Source of the DNA: Vibrio gallaecicus
GTDB taxonomy: Bacteria > Pseudomonadota > Gammaproteobacteria > Enterobacterales > Vibrionaceae
DNA length: 64,000 nucleotides
Assembly: GCF_024347495.1 (NCBI RefSeq)
Contig: NZ_AP025490.1
Span: 1 to 64,000 of the forward strand
Direction: 5' to 3'
The position numbers and the translations under genes are program-made. The notes under the pieces were generated by a model. The model saw nothing but the letters and a program-made list of their open reading frames with translations, made no database searches and was not told where the DNA came from. How positions within the stretch are numbered: the stretch's first letter is position 1; each line of letters starts with the position of its first letter. This document shows, piece by piece, positions 57,863 through 64,000 of this stretch.

Positions 57863-58759
57863 ATGAAAAAGTGGATATGCCTAGGTTTAATGCCAATGGC
57901 GGTTTTGGCTCAGGATGATGATCGTTTAAATAGCAGCCAAACGGATAGCAGTAAAGATAGTTACGGGTACTCTTACTTTACTGTAGGAATTGAGAACGTC
58001 ACATACCAAGAATACTTTGGTGGATTAACGTCTGAAGTGACGGTGACCAACCCTGTTCTTAATACTGGCGGTCTGTATTACATTAATGATAAGTATGACT
58101 TTTCTATTGATGCGCTAGCCTCTTTTTCTCCTCAAAATGGTACTGAAGATTGGACTAACAATGGTAGCGTTATTCAAAACAATCAGCTGGAATATTTAAA
58201 AACAGCCACCAATATACAGCTGCATTATAAGGTGAATGATCGCTGGAGAATCATTGGTGGGCCTTCTCTTACGTATCAAACCTTCACTCGCTACGGTGTG
58301 AAAAACCATACTGCGGACGGCAATAAGTTTTTTTATGGAACTTGGGAAGAAACCTCAACCGATATCTTTCTTGATGTAGGTATCGCCTATGATGACGGCA
58401 CTCTATACCGAGATGACAAATGGCATGTGAGTGGCAAAGCGACAGTCGGCTTACCCGTTTGGAGTGTGACCAGCAATACGCAATTCCCAGATACGGATTT
58501 TTATGACTTTGGCTTTAGAACTGCACTAGAAGGGACGGTCAGTTATGAAGTGGCACCTGGCTTTCATTTAGGTTGGTATGCGATGCTTGGTTATGAAAAG
58601 CGCTTTGAATCAGATCCGGAGACTGTGACAACCAGTTACTGTAATACTATGGTTGATGGTAAGTGTACGGAAATGATTACCGAAAATAAAAAAGCGACTC
58701 TGCCTGAAGCCGATACTTATACTTTCAGTACAGGCTTGCAGGCGTTGTGGAGTTTCTAA
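57863..58759 (+). CDS. Probable outer-membrane beta-barrel protein
   Basis: A 298-residue protein with a signal peptide ending AVLAQ (about residue 16) and many alternating-hydrophobic strands rich in Tyr and Trp. It ends in LQALWSF, with the terminal Phe required by the BAM assembly machinery. An acidic Ser/Asp-rich stretch follows the signal. One extracellular-looking loop holds two Cys (SYCNTMVDGKCTE). I do not recognise the family; it recalls OmpW/OMP_b-brl-type barrels. It is divergent from the large lipoprotein gene over a 217-base gap and faces the kinase operon. AGGG upstream of the ATG serves as ribosome-binding site. Confidence 0.65.
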   Translation: MKKWICLGLMPMAVLAQDDDRLNSSQTDSSKDSYGYSYFTVGIENVTYQEYFGGLTSEVTVTNPVLNTGGLYYINDKYDFSIDALASFSPQNGTEDWTNNGSVIQNNQLEYLKTATNIQLHYKVNDRWRIIGGPSLTYQTFTRYGVKNHTADGNKFFYGTWEETSTDIFLDVGIAYDDGTLYRDDKWHVSGKATVGLPVWSVTSNTQFPDTDFYDFGFRTALEGTVSYEVAPGFHLGWYAMLGYEKRFESDPETVTTSYCNTMVDGKCTEMITENKKATLPEADTYTFSTGLQALWSF

Positions 58760-58775
58760 GATAAAGGGTCAAGGA

Positions 58776-60326
58776 TTAAGGGGTGACATACTTAACGTTC
58801 ATCTTAATTTCTTCAACTTTATGAGTAAACTCGGCTCTAGGGCGGAGAATAATACTGAATATTTCTCCGTCTTTAAACTCGTGATAGTTTAAGAAGTCGA
58901 CGTCGAAAAATGAGTACCATTTTTGCCATTGAGGGACAAAAACCTCCGCACATTCTATTGGCTCATTCTGTTCTCCAGTCGTTTGACCAATAATGTCACC
59001 GTAAACACCTTGCCCTGCCACAGATATATAATTAAAGCCGGTAAGCAAATCATTACATGTAACGTTAATTTGTTTTGATTGGATGTTTAAATCACCATCC
59101 ATTATATCAGGGTTGCTAGGATTAGATTGTTGGTAGTTACTGAGGTGCATACCAATAACGCCAAGGTAATAGCGCCCATTTGTCGCTAAGTACATGTAGT
59201 CATGGGGTGTCATTTGCAAACTGTGCTGCCCAGTTATAGTGTTAATGCGTTGCTCTATCTGTGTTCGGCTGGATCCTAAAGTGTAAGTTTCATAATGCTT
59301 ACCAGTGAGAACACTGGCGACATAAGCGGTCGAGTACTTAGGTGAGTCAGGATATTCCTCAAGAATTCGCCATGTCATGTCGGAATCAAAAGGAGACAGA
59401 CTGCTAGTGGCGATTAAATCACCTTCGCTGACATGGTAGTTACCGATTAAACGTAGATCATTTTCTTGTGGGCAAGTCGTTAATGTTTTTGAGGCGGCGA
59501 AAAACACCTCGTCATTGATAAACTTAAACGCTTCACAGTAAACCACTTCGTAATTGTAATTCTTCCCCGCTAAATTATTGGTCGTTTCTAGGCGAAACCA
59601 AGTGTGACCAATTAGTGGGTGTGAAGTGTCTTCTTCTAAGCCGGAATAAACGAAAGGTAATTGAAAGGTTACAGATACCCATGCATCTTCTTCTGATCCA
59701 TGGTGGCTGTCTTTTGCTCGTATAATAATTTGAGTTGGCGGTTTTCCAGCTTTTGGTGTGCCTTGTATTTGAAGGTTCCCAGAGCTTCCCGATACAGAGA
59801 ATGAAGGGTGATTGATTGTCATTTGAGTGGTGAGCAAATCACCATCAGGATCTTCAAATAACCCCGAAATATCCAAAGAGTAATTAACTGGCGAGCTTTC
59901 AGTGAACACCCATTGGTTTATTTCATTTTGAATGCTTTGTTGCGTCGCTAGGTTAATTTCAGGTTTGCGATTTTTATCTTTTAGCTGAGTTGGGTCATCG
60001 GTTTTGATGACCAATGTTTCCCCTGAGCCAGAAAAGCTAAGGGGCTCAGTTGTTTCTTGCTTTTGTTTGATAGGAGAAGAGGAAATATTATTAGTGTTTT
60101 GCGCTTCTTTATCATTATCTTTTACTAATGTTTCAGGCTCATTCTGCTTTGGTGAGTGAAACTTAGTCGTTGAACCGTTGTGAGAGTATTCACCGGCATT
60201 TGATGGTTCTGTATTCACAGTATCGGTGAATGGCACCTCATTACTTTCTTTCGATGATAGAAAAGAAGGTAAGCTGATAAGAACCGCACACCCAGCCACA
60301 ATGACAAAGCCTATTCTCTTTTTCAT
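58776..60326 (-). CDS. Membrane-anchored cadherin-like protein, last gene of the kinase/sigma operon
   Basis: A 516-residue protein with one N-terminal hydrophobic segment (about 5-24) and no lipobox, so it is either anchored in the inner membrane or cleaved. A long Ser/Thr/Asn/Glu-rich linker (about 25-130) leads to a cadherin-like domain (DISGLFEDPDGDLLTTQM) and a Cys-containing C-terminal domain beginning HPLIGHTWFRLE. From about residue 130 on it is a paralogue of the lipoprotein at 55312-57645. It starts 3 bases after the sigma factor stop codon, so it is translated with it. A role as periplasmic partner or target of the signalling system is inferred from position only. Confidence 0.65.
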   Translation of the reverse strand: MKKRIGFVIVAGCAVLISLPSFLSSKESNEVPFTDTVNTEPSNAGEYSHNGSTTKFHSPKQNEPETLVKDNDKEAQNTNNISSSPIKQKQETTEPLSFSGSGETLVIKTDDPTQLKDKNRKPEINLATQQSIQNEINQWVFTESSPVNYSLDISGLFEDPDGDLLTTQMTINHPSFSVSGSSGNLQIQGTPKAGKPPTQIIIRAKDSHHGSEEDAWVSVTFQLPFVYSGLEEDTSHPLIGHTWFRLETTNNLAGKNYNYEVVYCEAFKFINDEVFFAASKTLTTCPQENDLRLIGNYHVSEGDLIATSSLSPFDSDMTWRILEEYPDSPKYSTAYVASVLTGKHYETYTLGSSRTQIEQRINTITGQHSLQMTPHDYMYLATNGRYYLGVIGMHLSNYQQSNPSNPDIMDGDLNIQSKQINVTCNDLLTGFNYISVAGQGVYGDIIGQTTGEQNEPIECAEVFVPQWQKWYSFFDVDFLNYHEFKDGEIFSIILRPRAEFTHKVEEIKMNVKYVTP

Positions 60327-60329
60327 TCG

Positions 60330-60902
60330 TTATACCAGTTTGCTTTGAAGCCAGCTTCGAGAAAACTTAAGGTCTTTTTCGATTAGGCTATCGCTGCATT
60401 CCAGTAATTGGCTGATTTCTTGATTACGCATCCCCATTAAGTATTTGAGCTTTAATGCTTGAGACTGGCGAGGGTAGCGCAGGCTGAAGCTATCAAGAGC
60501 CTTATCCATGATGACAAATTGCTCAAACCTGTCGTCGTTATCAGCGTTGACCAAGGTAAGTTGTTGTCTTTTTTGAGCCTGAAGGTGGCGAGCATTATCG
60601 ATTAAGATCTGTCTCATGACTTTGGCGGCCATTAAAAAGAAATCTCTTTTATTGCTAATCGACTGTAAGTTGGATGACGACATTTTAAGGTAAGCATCAT
60701 GTATGAGTGCTGTCGTACTGTTCATACTGTCGTTTAATACTTGGTTATCATCCCCGTATTTTTGTGCGTTTCTAACACGTTCTTCGAGAGCAATATGGCG
60801 AAGCTGAAGGTAAGCGAATTTATACAGTTCAGTTTCTGCACTTTTGTTACCTGATTGCCATTCATTTATGATTTGAGTGAGATCTGCCGTTGCTGTAGCC
60901 AT
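60330..60902 (-). CDS. ecfP: ECF-type sigma factor lacking the acidic region 2.2, EcfP-like
   Basis: A 190-residue sigma-70 relative of the ECF group linked to Ser/Thr kinases. Region 2 spans about 10-115 and region 4 about 130-188 (helix-turn-helix MRNQEISQLLECSDSLIEKD). Where ordinary ECF factors have acidic residues that grip the RNA polymerase beta prime subunit (DAED-like), this protein has NSTTALIHDAYLKM, with Thr at 63 and 64. From memory, V. parahaemolyticus EcfP is activated when the kinase PknT phosphorylates Thr63, giving polymyxin resistance. The Thr lies at the same number here. The ATG overlaps the previous gene's stop by one base. No anti-sigma gene is present, which fits this mode of control. 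Confidence 0.82.
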   Translation of the reverse strand: MATATADLTQIINEWQSGNKSAETELYKFAYLQLRHIALEERVRNAQKYGDDNQVLNDSMNSTTALIHDAYLKMSSSNLQSISNKRDFFLMAAKVMRQILIDNARHLQAQKRQQLTLVNADNDDRFEQFVIMDKALDSFSLRYPRQSQALKLKYLMGMRNQEISQLLECSDSLIEKDLKFSRSWLQSKLV

Positions 60903-62344
60903 TAGATATTCGACCCTACTTTGTGGAATTCGGAAACTGACAATGTGTCGACTTTATGGGAGCCATCGCCGTTTAGCGAGATAGATTGACGGAATCGATA
61001 CAAGATCCCTTCGTCCCACTCTTTTCCTGCTGGAAGATATTCCCAAGTCGTAAAATGTTGATTGGGTACTGAGTCATACCAACGAACTTGAGTGTTTAAT
61101 TGCGCTAAAGATGCCGTGTTTTCTGGGTTATTTAACCACCACATATCACCGTATTGTTGAGTGACATCAGTGATATAGTGTGCAGCATTTGTAGAGCAGC
61201 TATCCTCAATTATTTCTGCCTGCAAGATGGTTTTGTTATTAATGTATAAGCATTGCTGAACCATATCAGTTTGCTCATATATGGTGTGTTGCCAGAACCC
61301 TTGGTAAGGAATAGTGTCACCCTTGCCTGATGCTGGGTAGGTGAACCAGATCATTTCGCGTTTATTGGAATGCCTAATGTGTTCATTTTTTCCCAACCCT
61401 TGTATTTTCTCCATCAACAGTTGAGTAGTTGGATCAAAATCTAGCGCAACGGTTCTATACTTCCAGTCGCCTTCGTCGTCATAATCTTCAATGGCGAAGC
61501 CACTGAGATCATTACGAGTACAACCTTTTGCCGCGCACCCGATCAGACCACTCCAGCCTTCGGTATTCTCTATCGGCTCTCTTATTATCTCACTTATTAG
61601 CTTGCCCGGGACAAGGTTGCACCCTTTAAAATAATCGCCAATGCTCGGGTACTGAATGAGTTCATCGTCTGTTACTTTGTAATCAGTACTGCCGATTGGA
61701 CCATGATATTTTGGGTTGTTTGCATGGGCTAAATCATACATACAAGTTCTGCCCGCCCAATCTTTTTTCATGATGATGATATTGCTCATCTTGATGTTTT
61801 TAGGCGAAAAGATGACTTCATCTGAAGTGAAATTTTTCTTTATGTACTGCTGGCTTTGGTTTAAATGTTCGGTGGCCTCTTTGGTTGATACTAGCTCTAA
61901 CCCAAGAGAATACCCAATACTGTCTAAATAACTGATATCAATGCTTTTTAATTTTTTTTGAAATTCAACATCAGATAAAATTTTACTAGCAAGTACAATC
62001 TCCTCACGGTTCTCGGGTGTGCTATCTAGCGACAACAAGAGCCGAGTCATATTAATGCTGCGACTTGGCTTAGTGGACGAAAGGGTCGGGGTAATGACTT
62101 GTTGAGCGGATAACGTTGTTAAAAGGTAGCCCGAGTTATCATTGCCGATGAAGAAACTGATGATGTCACCGGGGTTGTACTCAAAGGCTCCTTTATTAGT
62201 GGTACCTGATAAATTAGAGCTAGTTTCGTAATACAAACCAGAGACTGGTGAATCAATAAAGTATCCAGTTTGAGTTTCTGGCTGTGCGCTGACTACGAAA
62301 CTGGAAAAGCAGCTTAACGCTGCGAGTAAATAAAAAGCCTTCAT
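60902..62344 (-). CDS. Secreted cysteine-containing protein between kinase and sigma genes, function unknown
   Basis: A 480-residue protein with a signal peptide cleaved after VVSA (about residue 20). The first 60 residues of the mature part, GYFIDSPVSGLYYE to FEYNPGDIISFFIGN, resemble a small beta domain found at the start of many gammaproteobacterial surface lipoproteins. The rest has at least six Cys, several as likely disulfides, and many aromatic residues. I do not recognise the remainder. It lies between the kinase gene (88 bases upstream, with an octamer repeat array in the gap) and the sigma gene, which its stop codon overlaps by one base. A periplasmic sensor or kinase partner is plausible from the position. 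Confidence 0.65.
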   Translation of the reverse strand: MKAFYLLAALSCFSSFVVSAQPETQTGYFIDSPVSGLYYETSSNLSGTTNKGAFEYNPGDIISFFIGNDNSGYLLTTLSAQQVITPTLSSTKPSRSINMTRLLLSLDSTPENREEIVLASKILSDVEFQKKLKSIDISYLDSIGYSLGLELVSTKEATEHLNQSQQYIKKNFTSDEVIFSPKNIKMSNIIIMKKDWAGRTCMYDLAHANNPKYHGPIGSTDYKVTDDELIQYPSIGDYFKGCNLVPGKLISEIIREPIENTEGWSGLIGCAAKGCTRNDLSGFAIEDYDDEGDWKYRTVALDFDPTTQLLMEKIQGLGKNEHIRHSNKREMIWFTYPASGKGDTIPYQGFWQHTIYEQTDMVQQCLYINNKTILQAEIIEDSCSTNAAHYITDVTQQYGDMWWLNNPENTASLAQLNTQVRWYDSVPNQHFTTWEYLPAGKEWDEGILYRFRQSISLNGDGSHKVDTLSVSEFHKVGSNI

Positions 62345-62380
62345 TATTATTCTTAAAATCCTTCTATTTAGGTGTTTAAT

Positions 62381-62436
62381 AAAGCTATAAAGCTATAAAG
62401 CTATAAAGCTATAAAGCTATAAAGCTATAAAGCTAT
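62381..62436. repeat. Perfect 7-copy tandem repeat of an 8-bp unit
   Basis: AAAGCTAT is repeated seven times without a single change over 56 bases. The array begins inside the TAG stop codon of the kinase gene (62433-62435) and fills most of the gap before the next operon gene, ending 36 bases before its start. Neighbouring units can pair (AGCT-TTAT-AGCT) as small hairpins. Such perfect short repeats gain and lose units by slippage. Confidence 0.95.
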
Positions 62437-63764
62437 GGTGTTGTGCAGCCTTCAGTGCAGTTCCTTTTCAGTACTTGCTTTTCCGGTGTAGGAGTTAGCA
62501 TGGCTAGCAACATTTTCTGCTTGATGTCTTTCGGTATATTTGGATTAGATAAAATACGCCTACGAGTCAGTTCCAACATGCTGTTGACAGACATTTGGGC
62601 AGAATCACTGCCTTTGGCATGGAAGAGCAAGCTGGTGACTTCATACATCATGTTTTCTGCAATCTGTTTTTCTTGTGCCAACTGCTGGTTTTGATAAATC
62701 AGCATGCTAGAAAGTGTGGTGCCAGAAAGCAGCAACAAACAAGAAAGTGCACATTGAACTGGTCTGCGGCAGAAAAGCATTTTAGCCGTATAGAAAGGCA
62801 AGTGTGCTTTTTGCGATATTGGTCGGCATGCTAATAGGCTTTCAATATCGAGGCGCATTTCTGCAACGGTTGAATAGCGATCTTTGATCTGGTGCTGTAT
62901 TGCTTTATAGGTGATATGAGCAATGTCAGACGTTGGCTTCTCTATAGGGAATAGCAGGCTGAGAATTTTACCTAATGAATACACATCGCTTTGTTGAGTC
63001 AAATAGTCGCCAGCCATTTGTTCTGGACTCGCATAGGCTTTGCTGTATGCCGTGAGCAGGGTGTGTTTTGATTTACTCGACTGGCTGACTTTTTGAGTCA
63101 AGTTGAAGTCGAGTATTTTTGGTGATGTATTCGCATCAATGAGTATATTTTCAGGTTTCAAGTCAGCATGTAAGATCTGATTCTGATGAGCATGCTCAAT
63201 TGCTAAGCAAATATCTTTAAAGAGATTGAGCTTTTTATTCTGCGTGAGGGGTGTAGAGGCTAAGTACTGACATAAAGTCTGACCTTCAACACGCTCCATT
63301 ACAATATAGACTGAGCCTTCATAAACACCACCATCGAAAACTTTAGCGATGTAAGGGTGGTTTAAATGAGCTAACAGTTGAGCTTCATCAAAAAGCGACT
63401 TTTTACCCAGAACATGGGTTAATGCTGGCTGGATGAATTTAATGGCTAAGTCTTGCTCAAATGTTTTATCAGCACGGCTGGCGGCGTAAACAATCCCCAT
63501 CCCACCACGACCCAATTCATGAGTAATATGGTATTTATGAATAAGAGTATTGGTTAAGTCTAATTCGATACTCGTTGCTTGGTGCGCGTGAAAGCCGAGC
63601 AATTCGGTAAATTGCTCTGATTCTTTATTCACCGCAAGCAGTGGAGAAACTTGCTTGAAAAGCTCAGGTTGAAGTGATTTTAATTTTTTTAGATACACTT
63701 CTTTGTCTGAGACGGATAAATCCATGAGGTGATAAAAGACCTCTGTGGGACTTTGAGCTGACAT
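62433..63764 (-). CDS. pknT: Transmembrane Ser/Thr protein kinase, PknT-like
   Basis: A 443-residue Hanks-type kinase. An N-terminal helical part (1-75) precedes the kinase domain with glycine loop GRGGMG (85-90), catalytic Lys109 in LAIKF, Glu127, the catalytic loop HADLKPEN (199-206) and a metal-binding DFN (219-221), followed by ASPEQ. HAD replaces the usual HRD and DFN the usual DFG; the key Asp residues remain, so activity is likely. One membrane helix (about 337-357) leads to a periplasmic tail of about 85 residues with two Cys near the end (NCTEGC). It heads the kinase, secreted protein, sigma factor, cadherin-like protein operon. Phosphorylation of the sigma factor is inferred from the V. 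parahaemolyticus system. Confidence 0.82.
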   Translation of the reverse strand: MSAQSPTEVFYHLMDLSVSDKEVYLKKLKSLQPELFKQVSPLLAVNKESEQFTELLGFHAHQATSIELDLTNTLIHKYHITHELGRGGMGIVYAASRADKTFEQDLAIKFIQPALTHVLGKKSLFDEAQLLAHLNHPYIAKVFDGGVYEGSVYIVMERVEGQTLCQYLASTPLTQNKKLNLFKDICLAIEHAHQNQILHADLKPENILIDANTSPKILDFNLTQKVSQSSKSKHTLLTAYSKAYASPEQMAGDYLTQQSDVYSLGKILSLLFPIEKPTSDIAHITYKAIQHQIKDRYSTVAEMRLDIESLLACRPISQKAHLPFYTAKMLFCRRPVQCALSCLLLLSGTTLSSMLIYQNQQLAQEKQIAENMMYEVTSLLFHAKGSDSAQMSVNSMLELTRRRILSNPNIPKDIKQKMLLAMLTPTPEKQVLKRNCTEGCTTP

Positions 63765-63853
63765 TGTTACTACTGATAATATTGTATTTATTAGTTTTGC
63801 ATTCTATAAGAAAGACGGCTCCATCTTGAAGATATTATTTAAATGAATACAAA

Positions 63854-63882
63854 AAAACCCAGCATCAACTGGGTTTTTTATA
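63854..63882. terminator. Intrinsic terminator after gor
   Basis: AAAACCCAG (63854-63862) pairs with CTGGGTTTT (63869-63877) around a 6-base loop. The A run on the left gives the T run on the minus strand, so it stops gor transcripts before the kinase operon. The 90 bases between it and the kinase start must hold the operon promoter. Confidence 0.85.
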
Positions 63883-63896
63883 AAATTTATCAACAA

Positions 63897-64000
<104 letters not shown>

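Noticed and set aside
57863..58759. Interpretation of the barrel protein as a toxin or adhesin
   Set aside because: Length, signal peptide and terminal Phe fit a beta-barrel; there is no motif for a toxin or adhesin.
62443..62834. Plus-strand frames opposite the kinase gene
   Set aside because: They are shadows of the kinase coding sequence, with no start signals of their own.

Overview
The window reads as the first 64 kb of the large chromosome of a Vibrio species, written from the dnaA start codon. The evidence is the gene order: dnaA-dnaN-recF-gyrB, then ibpA, avtA, glyS-glyQ and a manganese exporter, later ilvY-ilvC, a vexRAB-type efflux operon, rep, cytochrome c5, a dipeptide ABC operon and gor. 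The protein sequences are also typical of Vibrio. The species is not decided by anything visible here. I see no insertion sequence, prophage or CRISPR array, and no clearly broken protein gene.

Layout. 1-6120: replication operon. 6177-6958: heat-shock gene ibpA behind a sigma-32-like promoter and a ROSE-type RNA thermometer. 7078-13851: avtA, a lipoprotein alpha-amylase and glyQS, all on the minus strand. 14066-14845: a yybP-ykoY (Mn2+) riboswitch and its exporter gene. 15117-22272: mixed small units (an orphan chito-oligosaccharide-binding-like protein, an AraC regulator with two GyrI-like domains, an OpgC-like membrane protein, tusA, a LysR regulator, yiaA). 22399-26999: acuI and the fadBA beta-oxidation operon with a FadR-like operator. 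27227-29879: yigZ-trkH-hemG. 29927-36066: a complete rrn operon (16S, tRNA Glu-Lys-Ala-Val, 23S, 5S, tRNA-Ser) with promoters, boxA sites and terminator. 36146-38667: ilvY/ilvC. 38945-46352: ubiK, the RND pump genes with a palindromic operator, and rep. 46450-47912: cytochrome c5 and a tRNA cluster Arg-His-Pro-His-Pro, followed by what looks like a decayed third Pro copy. 48543-54027: a dipeptide/oligopeptide ABC transporter operon. 54216-55214: a SPOR-domain protein. 55312-63764: a cell-envelope signalling cluster. 63897-64000: the 3' end of gor.

The most unusual region is 55312-63764. A transmembrane Ser/Thr kinase (non-standard HAD and DFN motifs), a secreted cysteine-containing protein, an ECF-like sigma factor and a membrane-anchored cadherin-like protein form one tightly packed minus-strand operon. 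Next to it lie a beta-barrel-like protein and a large lipoprotein that is a paralogue of the last operon gene. The sigma factor has Ser-Thr-Thr (T63/T64) where ordinary ECF factors carry acidic residues, matching what is known of EcfP/PknT of V. parahaemolyticus, where the kinase turns on the sigma factor by phosphorylation. The core switch therefore appears to be a described one. The envelope proteins around it, and a perfect seven-copy 8-bp tandem repeat that starts inside the kinase stop codon, are parts I do not know to have been described.
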